64,000 nt of DNA from a virus, in the IMG/VR virus record IMGVR_UViG_3300034101_003479, positions 21,871 to 85,870 of that record; one strand, 5' to 3'. How positions within the stretch are numbered: position 1 is the first letter of the stretch; each line of letters opens with the position of its first letter. Position numbers and translations under genes: made by a program. The notes beneath the pieces were generated by a model, which saw only the letters and a list, made by a program, of their open reading frames with translations, was not told the origin of the DNA and did no database searches. Below, piece after piece: positions 33,722 through 43,760 of this stretch.

Positions 33722-34195
33722 TTATACCTGTACCATTGTTATTGATACATTCCAAAATGGCTGTGCGCCTCTTTTTAAAACTGTAAAGTTGCAATTTGCA
33801 AAGACTACTGTATAGGATTCGTAGTTTGCTGACTCCTGGTTGGTTCCGTCTTTTGCCAGATTTACTCTAATATTAAAAGCTGACTGACCTTCTGCGCTAT
33901 TATAAAATGCTCTTAAGTCTTCTGCTCCCCAAGCTCCATCTACCGTAAATGTTCTATATGATGGTAGCATATCCCAAGATAGAGTAAATGTTTTCTTATC
34001 TGCAACAAAAAATTTTCTTAGCGTTCCATTTGCCATTCTCTGTTGCTTTTCTATACGCTCATTACTTATATCAAATTGAGATCTATTATGCTCTGAGACC
34101 TTGTTGTATTTTAATGAGCCATCCCCGCCATTAGCAGATGCGTCGTAGCCTTGAATTTGAAGAATGGATCCTCTAGGCATTTTCACTATACTCAT
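33722..34195 (-). CDS. Distal tail-like minor tail protein
   Basis: The 157-residue protein includes TFTLSWDMLPSYRTFTVDG and WGAEDLRAFYNSAEGQSAF, features of a tail-tip adaptor. It is ATGA-coupled to the tape measure gene and directly follows it, the usual place of the distal tail protein. Confidence 0.75.
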   Translation of the reverse strand: MSIVKMPRGSILQIQGYDASANGGDGSLKYNKVSEHNRSQFDISNERIEKQQRMANGTLRKFFVADKKTFTLSWDMLPSYRTFTVDGAWGAEDLRAFYNSAEGQSAFNIRVNLAKDGTNQESANYESYTVVFANCNFTVLKRGAQPFWNVSITMVQV

Positions 34196-37100
34196 ACTGT
34201 TCTGCTCCTTCCAGAGGCTATTTCTCTCATTTTCATTTCTCTATGTATTGCTCTTGCTACGTCGTTTGCATCAAGATTTGACCCATTAAGCGTAACATTT
34301 ATATTATACATTGATCCGCCGCTTGTGGCTAGTCCACCATCTGCATAAGGCATTCTTGTTACTGGTCCGCCCATTGCGTATTTTTTATTATTAAATGCAT
34401 TAAATGTTTGAACACCATATTTTTTAACAGAGTCTGCGTTTATTACATATTCTCCATTTGAAAGCATAGCTGGGATGGAGTCAGATGTCGCTGTGCCAGC
34501 TCCTGAGATGTACCCGCCAAGCGCCTTATTAACAACCTGAACTTGTCCAGATCTATCTACGTTTCCAGAAATTTTATATTCTTTTCCATCTATTGTAATT
34601 ACAGTTCCAGGCGTCAATTTAAATCCAGCTGCTGTTACTTCCTGTGCTGAGACGCTTTTAGTTACAATTGCTCCCCTGCTAGTATAACTTGTACTTGTAT
34701 TAAGCTTAATGTCCTGTCCTGGGTTAAACTTTGTTTTAGTAAAGAATTTAAGTAGTGCAGCATCATTTGTTTTCAACTCTTTATTTTGATTTATTACGTC
34801 TGCAAATGCAGATTTACCAATTCCTTCTATACCAAATGATCCTGGTCTTAGTCCGTCCTTGAAGGGTATATTCGGACCAACGCCACCAATTGCATTTGCT
34901 TCTTTAGTAAAGCCAAGTTTTCTTAATTGAGTTTGCAGATTTGCTACTTCTTTATAATTAACATCTCCATTTGCAGCATTTAATGTTGTAGATACCAAAT
35001 TATTTAATGTTATTTGTAGGTCTGCAGCTTTCTTCAAGGAGGCATCTGCTGCAGCGGTGGCTTTTTCAACTGCCTTTTGAGATCCTTCTATCTTCTTTTG
35101 TAGGCCCTCAATAATTAGCTCTTGTGCCTTTACGTCGGCTTCTTCTTTATCTCTGATGGCTTCTACGGCAAGATCTTTTTGTCTAGATGAGTTTAGTAAT
35201 TTAATATCTATCTGTGACTGCGCTGCTCCTGCCATATCCCCAGAAGCAAGTTTTTCTTGGTACTGAATCTGTAGCTTTTGGATTTGAAGGTTATAGTCTT
35301 CTGCGTCATTCTGTCTATTTAATGCTTCTACCTTAGCGTCTGCTTGCTCTTTTATTTGATCAATTATCTTTTGATGTTTTTTAATTTGAGCATCTAAATC
35401 TTTTTGAACATTCTGTTGTGTCTTTATTGCTTTCTGTGACGTACCAGCTTCAGTTAATCTTTTTATTTCATCAGATATGCCTTTAAATTTCCCGCCAATT
35501 AAATTTTGAGTTGCAAGGTTTACTGCCTTCGCTGCAAGTCCTGCCATTTCTGAATTCATAGACTTAAGATCAATATCTATACCGCTTAAATACAATTTCA
35601 TTTTTGCATACGCACCAGCAACCGTGTCTGCCTCATTAACAATAAGACCCATTATTGCATTTTGCTTAGACAAAGCCTCTACTCCTTGTTTTTCTAATTG
35701 AAGATTTCCAAGACGTGTTCCGCTAATTGATTTTAATGTTTCATCAAATGCCTCTCCACTTGTCACCAATTGACCTTGAGCATTTTTTGTTCCAACAAGA
35801 GCCTTTTCAGCTTCTTGCAAAGATGTTATGACTGTATCAAATGATATCGCTAATTGATCAGTATTTCCTTCTTTTAATAAAGCATTAAACACCTTAACCG
35901 ATTGAATTGCAGCTGTTGACTTATCCTTAATGCTAGCAAATCCCTCATTGGCTATTGCTTGTACTGCTAGGTTTGCTTTATTAGAAACAGAAACCATTGC
36001 GTATATCTTTTTGGTTGCTTCTTCTGCACTCATTCCGCCTGCAACAAATTGTGCCTTTAACTGCTGTGCTTTTATTATAACTTCTTTAGGGCTTGCCTTA
36101 TCAAACATCTTTACATAGTCTGGGAAGTCCTTGCGTACTGTTTCTTTTAACTCTGACAGCTGCTTAATTGTTAAGTTTAGTCCAGCCACACCAGAATTTT
36201 GTGTTGCAGCATAGAACTCTTCTATTTTTGCTTTAGTTAATTTTGTTTGGTCAGCAAAGTCTTTCATTTGCTCTGTCAATGAATTGTATTTAATGCCAAG
36301 CCTTTGTGCAGACTCTTCTGTAGGGCCAAATGCTAAATTAATTATCTTACGATGTTCATTAATTTTATCGTTAACAGTTTTAACGGCTGCGCCTACAGCT
36401 AATACAGCTCCAAGCAATTTAACTGGGCCTGGTAGCAATGTTACAGCTTTTATTGCGTTCTTAAATCTATCTAGTTTTGGTATAGATTCGTCTGCAGACT
36501 TTCCTGTTCGCATCATCATTGCAGGGACAGCCATAGAGCCAGCTATTCCACCAATCATTCCACCAATATCTCCGCCAACCATTGACCCTAGTGCTTGTCC
36601 GCCCATCCATCCAGCAGTTCCACCAACCATTTGTCCAACCATGCCACCCATAGCATATTTTCTTGGTGCTGGTCCTCCTGGAATCATTCCTCCATTTTTA
36701 TATCCACGCATCCACTTTTGTCTTAAAGCTATTGATCTTGGATCTGGTGCCACGTATCTTGGGTTAGCCCAACCCTTCGCCAACTTTTGCAATGGCATAT
36801 TTAAAAATGTTTTTCTTCCGTGGGCATTTATTGAATATTTATCTGGATGTATACCTCTTGCTGCAGTGTTGTAAGGCATTCCTCCAAATGGTAAAGATGC
36901 TCCAACGTGACCTCGTTCTGCTCCAAAAATTGATTTAAATGTTTTCCCTCTGCCAAATGCTGGAGTTGCTTTTCTTTGATCCTCTGGGTAAAGCTCTTGC
37001 ATTCTTTCAAAATGTTTACCTGCCATAGAATCTGCTGGTATTCCGCCACCAGTTGAAACAAATGGTTGTGCTACCTTTTGTCCATCAAAACCAATATTTC

Positions 37101-40100
37101 TTACGCTGCCCTTTAATACACCTTTATTTTTTGCATTTCTCTTAAATCCTAGTGAGCCAATCTCTTCTGTTAAAGAAACTCTTCTTCCTTTTGCAGCACT
37201 CATTCTGGTAACTCTTTGTAGATGCCTGTGCATTATCTTAGAAACAATTTGATCGTATTGTTTTGGAGTGATATTTCCAGACTTCATTAAAGTCTCTCTT
37301 ATTTCTTTTTCCATTGGGTTTATTGCAAACTGTAAATCTTTTGAAGAATAGCCTAGCTGTGATCCTATTTCATAAAGAATTCCGCCTGGATGTACGCCAG
37401 ATCTACGCATTTGTCTAAAATCGTCTGCAAACATTTTGCCAGGAATTGTGTTTCCAGTTGTTAATGGTGTGTCAAGATTTAAAGACTTTCTTCTTCCAGC
37501 TTGATCTGGGTGGGCCAGTATTGCATTCATCTTGCTACCTTGCCATAACATTGTTGCTGGTAAGAATCCGCCTTCTGCATAATTGCCATCTTGATTTCCC
37601 ATGCCACCGTTAATTGCTGCAAGCAGTGGCAGATTTTCTCTGGTTGCTTTTGCGTTAACTATAAACTCTCCAGCAGAAGCCATAATTGGAATTGAGTCAG
37701 ATGTTCCAGTGCCTGGTCCATAAATTTTTCCACCAGCTGCAAACTTTTTAGGCATTGTGGTTTCTGTAGAATATCCACCACCCCAAGTTCGTACACCAAG
37801 ACCTCTTGCTATCTTATCAATAATTCCAGAAGCTGCTCTTTTTGGTCTAAATATTTCTTTAATGTTTGACTTTCCTGTGCTGCTTACAATTGGTTGATCT
37901 ACTAATGGAACTTGAGTTAGGTTGGCAGTTCTTCCAAGGCTAGTAGCAACCTGTGTGGTTGTTTGCCCCATCATTCTTTCTAACTCTGCGTTAATTGCAA
38001 TAATTTTTGTGCGAGCTGCATCTACTGTTAATTTACCTGCTTGCAACTCTGCAACAATTGCAGCAGATTGTGATGCTGCATTACTTGTCAATTTTGTCAT
38101 AGCTGGAAGCAACTGTCCGAATGTGCTATTTATTTCTGCGCTAAATGTTCCTGTTCTAGCAATTTCTTTCTTTAAATCTGCAACTTCTTTCTTGGACATC
38201 ATAGATAGTGTTCCCATTAATGCATGCCACTTGGCAGCTTCTCCAGCAACAATACCAGTTGAAACTCCCTTAGATGTCGTTAGACCTTCAATTCTTGGAA
38301 GATCTCCATCCATAAATACTTGTGGCACCGCTCCTATTTTTTGGTTTAATGGAATTGGTGCTGGTGTGAATGAGTGTATAGTTTGTGAATCTCTTTGTCC
38401 TTGAGTCATTAATGATCTTGGATTGTGGTGAGCCGCTGCTCTTGTTCCCTGCGCTCCAATTAGTGGGTGAGATGAATTAACGCCTCTTCCTGCTGCATCC
38501 ATAACTATAGTTCCACCGCTTGAAACAACTGGGTTCACCGATATAGCAGCGGACATTGCTTTTTGTTCTAGGTTTGCAAACTCGGCAGCTAGTGTTGCTA
38601 TTGATTGCTTTAATACTGATGCTGCCTTTGCATCGCTATAAAATGTTTGCTCTACTAAATTTCCTGCTTTTTGTGCAGCTAAAATTTCTGGTGTGAGTAG
38701 CTTCCAGCCTTCTCCACCTTTAAATAATGCTCTAAAGTGAGAAGCACCTTTTATTATATATCCAAAAAAGTTTCCAAGAACACCAGTTAACATAATTAAT
38801 GGTCCAGCTGCTGCTGTTATCATACCCAAAAATCCAAGTGCTTGTTTAATTGGATTTGGAAGAGATTGTACAAAGTTAAGTATTCCATTTACAAATTGAA
38901 TTAAAGTGGTATTGATCTTTAGGAACTGCTCTCCAATTCCAGCAAGATCTGCTTTTAATCCCTCTACCGCTCTTTTATATTTACCAGAAGCTGACTCTGT
39001 AACCTGAGCTAATTCTCGACCAGCTAAATCTGTTAACTCTTCTGAGCTGGCTTTCATTAGATCCATTACTTGAAGCGTTTGGCTACCTTGTTTTCCAAGA
39101 TTTTCAAAAAGAGCATTCATTCTAGCAAACTGGAACTTACCAAATAGTTGCTCTAAAGCCTGTTGCTTTTGTAGTGGGTTTAAGGTTTCTAAAGCAGACT
39201 GTAAATCTAAAATTGTTGCTGTAGTGTCGCCAGCATTTCTTTGAACAATATCTGTTAATGAAATACCAAATCCTTCAAACATTCCTTTTGCAACCTTTGT
39301 TGGATTAATTAAAGAAGCTAGACCAGATTTTAATGCGTTTGCACCTTCTGATGCGTTAATTCCACCTTCTCTCATTGCGGTTAAATAAAGAGCAAGATCT
39401 TTTACGTCTCCGCCAAGACCCTTAACAATTGGACCTGCTTTTGGAATTGCTTCTACTAAGTCATTTAGTGTTGTAGAGGTTTGGTTTTCTACTGCGTTTA
39501 AAAAGTTAATTGATTGAGATAGTTCTTCTGTATTTTGTTTAAATGCTGTTTGTATTGCAAGAGTTGCTTTCATTGCATCTTGTCTGTCAACTTCACCAAG
39601 CACTGCAAGTCTTGTTGTTTCTCTAATTGAACCAAGAAGTTCATTGCCTTGTTTTCCAGTTGCTGCGATATCTGCTGCAAGTGCAATAGTTTCTGAGAAA
39701 GATGATCCATAAGATCTGGCAAGGTCTGCTGCGGTGTCGCTTACATCTTTTCGTACTTTACCAAGCTCTTGTGTTGAAACGGCAGACAGTCCGCCGTAAA
39801 CCTTTGTTAATCTAACTAATTGTTGATCTGCTTCTTTAAATGCATCAGCTGCAGCTTTACCAAATGCTGCCAGTGGAACTGTTAATCCTACTGTTAACTG
39901 ACGACCCGCCCACTGTGTGTTTTTACCCCAGTTAATTAATTGATTTGCACCCTCTTGAATGACCTTATTCATGATCATTAATTCTTGCTTTGCAATAGCA
40001 GTTTTATTCTTTACTAGATCAAGACCTCTTGGGATATGCACATTGTATTGCATTAATCCTTCGGCATTTCTTCCTAAAGGCTGTAGTATAGAGTTTTGTA

Positions 40101-40452
40101 ATTGTACTTGCTGTTTTGCTAAATCTCTTATTAGTCCGCCATTTGTTTTAACATGTTGGCTGTATGTTTGGAAAAATTTTCCAAGTTTTAATTGACCTCT
40201 GTCTAGCTGATTTCCAAATTTATCAACATCAGAAGTTAAGCTTACAAAATGGGTAGAGAATTGACCAGTGCTTCTCATTGTTTCAGCAAATGATCTATTC
40301 ATTACAGCAACTTGTGCTGCTAATGTTTTGTTAGTAGTTTGAAGCTTTTCTTGTAGGCCAGTTAATGCTGAAGATACCTTATTAAGATCTGTAATAAGAT
40401 TTGAAAAATCAGATTTAGCAACTATATTGGTTACTATTTGTTCTTCAGCCAT
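34192..40452 (-). CDS. Tape measure protein
   Basis: 2086 residues, the longest protein here, directly after the tail chaperones. It has an N-terminal coiled-coil and phage tail tape core (AADAFKEADQQLVRLTKVYG), a hydrophobic stretch near 545-575, a Gly-rich hydrophobic stretch near 1280 and a long coiled coil (about 1650-1820). Two copies of a GTGTSDSIPIMASAGEFIVN-type motif occur near residues 930 and 2000. By the usual scaling of about 0.15 nm per residue the tail would be roughly 310 nm long. It sets tail length and is ejected at infection. Confidence 0.95.
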   Translation of the reverse strand: MAEEQIVTNIVAKSDFSNLITDLNKVSSALTGLQEKLQTTNKTLAAQVAVMNRSFAETMRSTGQFSTHFVSLTSDVDKFGNQLDRGQLKLGKFFQTYSQHVKTNGGLIRDLAKQQVQLQNSILQPLGRNAEGLMQYNVHIPRGLDLVKNKTAIAKQELMIMNKVIQEGANQLINWGKNTQWAGRQLTVGLTVPLAAFGKAAADAFKEADQQLVRLTKVYGGLSAVSTQELGKVRKDVSDTAADLARSYGSSFSETIALAADIAATGKQGNELLGSIRETTRLAVLGEVDRQDAMKATLAIQTAFKQNTEELSQSINFLNAVENQTSTTLNDLVEAIPKAGPIVKGLGGDVKDLALYLTAMREGGINASEGANALKSGLASLINPTKVAKGMFEGFGISLTDIVQRNAGDTTATILDLQSALETLNPLQKQQALEQLFGKFQFARMNALFENLGKQGSQTLQVMDLMKASSEELTDLAGRELAQVTESASGKYKRAVEGLKADLAGIGEQFLKINTTLIQFVNGILNFVQSLPNPIKQALGFLGMITAAAGPLIMLTGVLGNFFGYIIKGASHFRALFKGGEGWKLLTPEILAAQKAGNLVEQTFYSDAKAASVLKQSIATLAAEFANLEQKAMSAAISVNPVVSSGGTIVMDAAGRGVNSSHPLIGAQGTRAAAHHNPRSLMTQGQRDSQTIHSFTPAPIPLNQKIGAVPQVFMDGDLPRIEGLTTSKGVSTGIVAGEAAKWHALMGTLSMMSKKEVADLKKEIARTGTFSAEINSTFGQLLPAMTKLTSNAASQSAAIVAELQAGKLTVDAARTKIIAINAELERMMGQTTTQVATSLGRTANLTQVPLVDQPIVSSTGKSNIKEIFRPKRAASGIIDKIARGLGVRTWGGGYSTETTMPKKFAAGGKIYGPGTGTSDSIPIMASAGEFIVNAKATRENLPLLAAINGGMGNQDGNYAEGGFLPATMLWQGSKMNAILAHPDQAGRRKSLNLDTPLTTGNTIPGKMFADDFRQMRRSGVHPGGILYEIGSQLGYSSKDLQFAINPMEKEIRETLMKSGNITPKQYDQIVSKIMHRHLQRVTRMSAAKGRRVSLTEEIGSLGFKRNAKNKGVLKGSVRNIGFDGQKVAQPFVSTGGGIPADSMAGKHFERMQELYPEDQRKATPAFGRGKTFKSIFGAERGHVGASLPFGGMPYNTAARGIHPDKYSINAHGRKTFLNMPLQKLAKGWANPRYVAPDPRSIALRQKWMRGYKNGGMIPGGPAPRKYAMGGMVGQMVGGTAGWMGGQALGSMVGGDIGGMIGGIAGSMAVPAMMMRTGKSADESIPKLDRFKNAIKAVTLLPGPVKLLGAVLAVGAAVKTVNDKINEHRKIINLAFGPTEESAQRLGIKYNSLTEQMKDFADQTKLTKAKIEEFYAATQNSGVAGLNLTIKQLSELKETVRKDFPDYVKMFDKASPKEVIIKAQQLKAQFVAGGMSAEEATKKIYAMVSVSNKANLAVQAIANEGFASIKDKSTAAIQSVKVFNALLKEGNTDQLAISFDTVITSLQEAEKALVGTKNAQGQLVTSGEAFDETLKSISGTRLGNLQLEKQGVEALSKQNAIMGLIVNEADTVAGAYAKMKLYLSGIDIDLKSMNSEMAGLAAKAVNLATQNLIGGKFKGISDEIKRLTEAGTSQKAIKTQQNVQKDLDAQIKKHQKIIDQIKEQADAKVEALNRQNDAEDYNLQIQKLQIQYQEKLASGDMAGAAQSQIDIKLLNSSRQKDLAVEAIRDKEEADVKAQELIIEGLQKKIEGSQKAVEKATAAADASLKKAADLQITLNNLVSTTLNAANGDVNYKEVANLQTQLRKLGFTKEANAIGGVGPNIPFKDGLRPGSFGIEGIGKSAFADVINQNKELKTNDAALLKFFTKTKFNPGQDIKLNTSTSYTSRGAIVTKSVSAQEVTAAGFKLTPGTVITIDGKEYKISGNVDRSGQVQVVNKALGGYISGAGTATSDSIPAMLSNGEYVINADSVKKYGVQTFNAFNNKKYAMGGPVTRMPYADGGLATSGGSMYNINVTLNGSNLDANDVARAIHREMKMREIASGRSRTV

Positions 40453-40462
40453 TAACTATATT

Positions 40463-41121
40463 CTACTCCTTTGAGTATCCTAAACCAGCTCCAATACCAA
40501 ATCCTTGCTGTGCTGCAAGTGGGCCTTGTAAAGAAACAACATCGTCTGCTGATGCGTTTATTCCTAGAGCCCTTCTTTGTATATCTTCGAAGGTAGGACC
40601 TTCTTTTTTTTCTTCTGTGCCTAGATCTACACCCTGTAAAGAAGCTAAAAATTTTCTTTTTTCTTCTTCTGTTTTTTGCATAGACTTAAACGTTTGAATT
40701 AACTCTGGCATTGAAAGGCTTTCTTCTAGTTCTTCGTAATTTTTCCAATTACCTAAAAGAAAAACTTCCCCAAGCAAAGCGGCTAAATCTAGTTCTGGCC
40801 AGCCAGAACCGCTGCCGCTAGAAGGTTTGGGTCGTCAAGTTTAATTCCTCCGCAAACATCAAGAATGCGGTTAATTGTTGGCATGTCTAAAGCATCTTCT
40901 AATGCATCTTTATCTGCTACCAAGTCTGGCAACTGTGACTGTATTGCAATTCCGCATGCGTTAATTAGAATTGTTAATGTTTCGTCTTCATTTTCTGCTG
41001 ACTGTGTCTTTTGAATTTCTGCCATGAATAAGCGTAGCGCCTTAATGCTTAATGGCTTAAGCTTAACCTTTGAACCATTTTGTAGTTCAATTTCTTCTAC
41101 ATTGTATACTGTTGTAGCCAA
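40463..41121 (-). CDS. Tail assembly chaperones G and G-T (programmed -1 frameshift)
   Basis: The zero-frame product spans 41121 to 40789 (110 residues) and starts at a TTG preceded by AGGAGG. A slippery CCCAAAC at 40831-40825 is in the right phase (CCA AAC codons) to shift into the -1 frame, which then reads PSSGSGSGWPELDLAALLGE and on to the stop at 40463. The fused product would have 99+120 = 219 residues. This is the standard G/GT arrangement of long-tailed phages: both products coat the tape measure during tail assembly. The downstream part has no credible start of its own. Confidence 0.93.
40792..40831 (-). promoter_or_regulatory. -1 frameshift site with downstream hairpin
   Basis: Slippery heptamer C CCA AAC (40831-40825) followed after 15 bases by a perfect stem GTTCTGG-CTGG-CCAGAAC (40809-40792) ending at the zero-frame stop codon. 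The spacer is longer than the usual 5-9 bases, so the hairpin may help only weakly. Confidence 0.88.
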
Positions 41122-41147
41122 TTTATCCTCCTAGGATCGTCTTAATT

Positions 41148-41176
41148 ATTATAACATATAGATATTATCACTACAA
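41148..41176 (-). promoter_or_regulatory. Promoter for the tail chaperone/tape measure genes
   Basis: Minus-strand TGTTATAAT (41156-41148), with a weak TTGTAG -35 at 17 bases. It follows the terminator after the tube protein gene, and AGGAGG precedes the TTG start. Confidence 0.65.
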
Positions 41177-41183
41177 ATGAAAA

Positions 41184-41201
41184 GCCCCCATTTCTGGGGG
41201 C
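41184..41201 (-). terminator. Intrinsic terminator after the tail tube gene
   Basis: Stem GCCCCCA/TGGGGGC with a four-base loop, followed on the minus strand by TTTTCATTTG. Nearly the same sequence occurs after the capsid gene at 45213. Confidence 0.9.
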
Positions 41202-41223
41202 CTTTCTAATTTAATAAATTAAA

Positions 41224-41934
41224 TTATGCTGTCCATGTACGGTCAATGATCTTACCGTATTCTGAACCGCTGTAAGATGCGTCTGGGAGCAGACGGAATG
41301 TTACAGGGAATGTTGTTGCTGTTGTACGAGCCAAAGAGAACTGTGACTGTTGAACAGAAAGAACACGACGTGCATAGTATACACGCTCTGAATTTGGTGA
41401 GCTTGTGGTTGGAGCTTGTCCAACTGCAATTAATTGACGCTCTGTTGGAGCTTCACCTAGTGCTCCACCTGCTAGACCAAGAACTCCTGAATCTAGTGTT
41501 GCCTTCTTCTGTCCAAATACAACTAGAGTATTTTCTAGTGTACCTTCTGACATTTCTGTTGCAATCATAACTTCCATTGCAGACTTGAACAGCTTAGCTG
41601 TATCAAGTAGCTGATCTACAGTTACTGAGTCGTATGTTGGGTTATAAGTGATCTGAAGACCGTTATTTGTAAAACCTACGTTACGATAAGCTGCTGCAGT
41701 CTCTCCACCATCTGCTGTGTCGAGTGAGTTTAATGTTGTTGTGTATGATGCTGATGCGGAATATGCTGGGACCTTTGTAGATGGTTTTGTTGAACCAGCT
41801 ACTGCAGTTCCTGTTTTAGCGATTCCTGGCTCCATGTTTGCTGCGTATCCTGGTACTGTTGAGTCGTCTACTGTAAGAAACAGTGGGGACGCACCAACAA
41901 GAATATTTTTAGCATTACCTTGTACTTGTGCCAT
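41224..41934 (-). CDS. Major tail tube protein
   Basis: A 236-residue beta-rich protein in the position of the tube subunit: after the tail terminator gene and before the chaperones. It has an AGGAGG ribosome site and its own terminator, as expected of a very abundant protein. The features MEVMIATEMSEGTLENTLVV and FPVTFRLLPDASYSG fit a tube fold. No enzymatic motif. Confidence 0.85.
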   Translation of the reverse strand: MAQVQGNAKNILVGASPLFLTVDDSTVPGYAANMEPGIAKTGTAVAGSTKPSTKVPAYSASASYTTTLNSLDTADGGETAAAYRNVGFTNNGLQITYNPTYDSVTVDQLLDTAKLFKSAMEVMIATEMSEGTLENTLVVFGQKKATLDSGVLGLAGGALGEAPTERQLIAVGQAPTTSSPNSERVYYARRVLSVQQSQFSLARTTATTFPVTFRLLPDASYSGSEYGKIIDRTWTA

Positions 41935-42044
41935 GTGTTTACTACCTCCTGTGTTTTAAACTATATATATATATTTTAATACCAAAGCTGGCTAGGCTTC
42001 TTTCCTCTTATCCAATGATACGGGATATTGGGCTATAAAGCAAT

Positions 42045-42557
42045 CTAAACGAATCTGCCGTTTTGGTCTGTTATTCTTGAATACTTAACCTCTAGCGTAA
42101 TATCAGAGGACAGGAATCCCTGTATTTCTTGAGAAGGCTCAGTTGGCGATATGTCTGCTATATATATACTGTGGAATTTAAATTTGTCGCTTATTGCCCC
42201 TGATCTATTAACGTCTTTGGCAGAATCGTCCATTCTTCTAAATAGGTCAGTCATTACGTTTCTAATTTCTACTATTTCTGAGACATCTGTAGAGTAAACT
42301 GTAAATAAAATTTGTTCGCAGCATATTAGCCAATTGTCCTCATACGATAGCCCTACCTTGTCGTAAACAATATGCTTTTTACCGCTTAAAAAATGATTCA
42401 TTTCCGCAGATTGCTGAACTGGGATTATGGGTATTATGGTCTGACCTAAGTTATCGCTGTAGTATTCATCCTCATCAAAAATATTATATTCCACAAGATT
42501 TTCCCAAAGGTACTTTCTAATTTCAAACATAGCGTCTAATTTATAATTTGCTGTCAT
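42045..42557 (-). CDS. Tail terminator-like neck protein
   Basis: The 170-residue protein lies between the tail completion-like gene and the tube gene, the usual place of the tail terminator. It shows LSYEDNWLICCEQILFTVYS followed by a helix and FHSIYIADISPTEPSQEIQG. The 110-base gap after it (41935-42044) holds an AT-rich TATATA tract and the AGGAGG of the tube gene; a promoter there is possible but not clear. Confidence 0.75.
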   Translation of the reverse strand: MTANYKLDAMFEIRKYLWENLVEYNIFDEDEYYSDNLGQTIIPIIPVQQSAEMNHFLSGKKHIVYDKVGLSYEDNWLICCEQILFTVYSTDVSEIVEIRNVMTDLFRRMDDSAKDVNRSGAISDKFKFHSIYIADISPTEPSQEIQGFLSSDITLEVKYSRITDQNGRFV

Positions 42558-43342
42558 ACCATTGACCCTCCAAATGAAGATTCTACTGCTGCGTCCGCCA
42601 TGCCTCTAATTGAATTAGGTGAAAAAGAATATTGTACTCTTTTAATTGAAGATGGTATCATCAAAGCCTTTGTGAGTTCTGAATTAAATAGTCTCTGAAA
42701 GCCAGATTTTTTAATTGAGTTATTAACCAAATTTCCACTAAAGAATCTGGAATAATATAATCTAAATTGATTTTTTACACTAGGTCCTCCAGGCCTTCTA
42801 ACGGTCACTGTAGCCCCTTTGGGCATGAAGACTGTCATACCATTGGATTCGAACACAAGTCTCTCAGAATGGCGTGGAGCAATTACTAGAGGCATTCCAG
42901 CTTCCATCACAGAAGCCTTATTGATAAATACATGTTTTCTTCTACTTGCTGGTGCTGGGACAAATGATTTAGATGGCTGTAAGTCGTAGTCTATTTTAAA
43001 AGAAATTCCGTCACCATCAATTGATCTTAATTTAAAAAGTCTAGCTGACTTATTGCCAGCTTTTTTCCACTCATAGACGTGATGAAGAGACTTTGGCTTT
43101 GACCTAGCCTGTGAGTCTATATGGTCTCCAAAATCTTTATTTATCTGAGTAAAGATTGTTTGCTTAAATGCTTTTTTAAACTTCTTGCTTTTATTAAATT
43201 TAGCAATGACATTTGCCTCGTAATATAAGGCTGCAGATATCTGTGCGACGTTGCTATCTTTAATTGCAGCATTTTGAGACTGCCCTACCATTAATCTTTC
43301 TAGGCCAGATGCTGCTTGTAATAAAGCTACGCTAGAGTCCAA
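42554..43342 (-). CDS. Head-tail/tail completion protein (HK97 gp10-like position)
   Basis: A 262-residue basic protein with a helical start and a beta region (TVFMPKGATVTVRRPGGPSV), ATGA-coupled to the tail terminator-like gene. Position between the head closure and tail terminator genes suggests a tail completion protein. No sequence motif confirms it. Confidence 0.65.
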   Translation of the reverse strand: MDSSVALLQAASGLERLMVGQSQNAAIKDSNVAQISAALYYEANVIAKFNKSKKFKKAFKQTIFTQINKDFGDHIDSQARSKPKSLHHVYEWKKAGNKSARLFKLRSIDGDGISFKIDYDLQPSKSFVPAPASRRKHVFINKASVMEAGMPLVIAPRHSERLVFESNGMTVFMPKGATVTVRRPGGPSVKNQFRLYYSRFFSGNLVNNSIKKSGFQRLFNSELTKALMIPSSIKRVQYSFSPNSIRGMADAAVESSFGGSMV

Positions 43343-43760
43343 TTTGCTGGTTCTCCGATCTCTTTACCGCAGAGTTGTATCCTATTATATTTCCAAATGG
43401 GTCTGTAATTGGGGTGGTTCCTATTATCTCAAAAACAGTTGGAGTCTCTGTAGGGAAATTAATTTCTGTCCAGATAACGTTATTCTTGCTATCTCTAATA
43501 TTTGTAATTTTTTCTCTTGAGGTTATACGTTCTGCTGTTCTTATTTGTATGTTTTGCTCATTAACATATCTGTTATTAAATGTTTGATTGTCGCTTGATC
43601 TAATTGTGGAAGAGTTTGTTATCATTCCCTTTGCATGGCAATCTACTGTTTTATAGTAATTCCATTCTTTTACTATTGCACCAGTATTTGGGTCTTGATT
43701 ATCCGTTTGCCTATAAACGTCCATTTTCATAGACAATATTGAGTCTATGAGGGAATACAC
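43332..43760 (-). CDS. Head closure-like connector protein
   Basis: A 142-residue protein with DVYRQTDNQDPNTGAIVKEW, an opening common in head closure (Hc1/gp16-like) proteins: strand, NTG turn, strand. It lies between the head-tail adaptor and completion genes. Likely seals the portal vertex after packaging. Confidence 0.75.
   Translation of the reverse strand: MYSLIDSILSMKMDVYRQTDNQDPNTGAIVKEWNYYKTVDCHAKGMITNSSTIRSSDNQTFNNRYVNEQNIQIRTAERITSREKITNIRDSKNNVIWTEINFPTETPTVFEIIGTTPITDPFGNIIGYNSAVKRSENQQIGL

Noticed and set aside
36284-36874. 196-codon plus-strand open frame opposite the tape measure gene
   Set aside because: Antisense shadow of biased codons; no ribosome site, promoter or recognisable domain. 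The same applies to the other plus-strand frames.
40463-40777. Separate tail gene starting at a TTG at 40777
   Set aside because: No ribosome site, and the frame is open upstream to the CCCAAAC slippery site, so it is the frameshifted second half of the chaperone.
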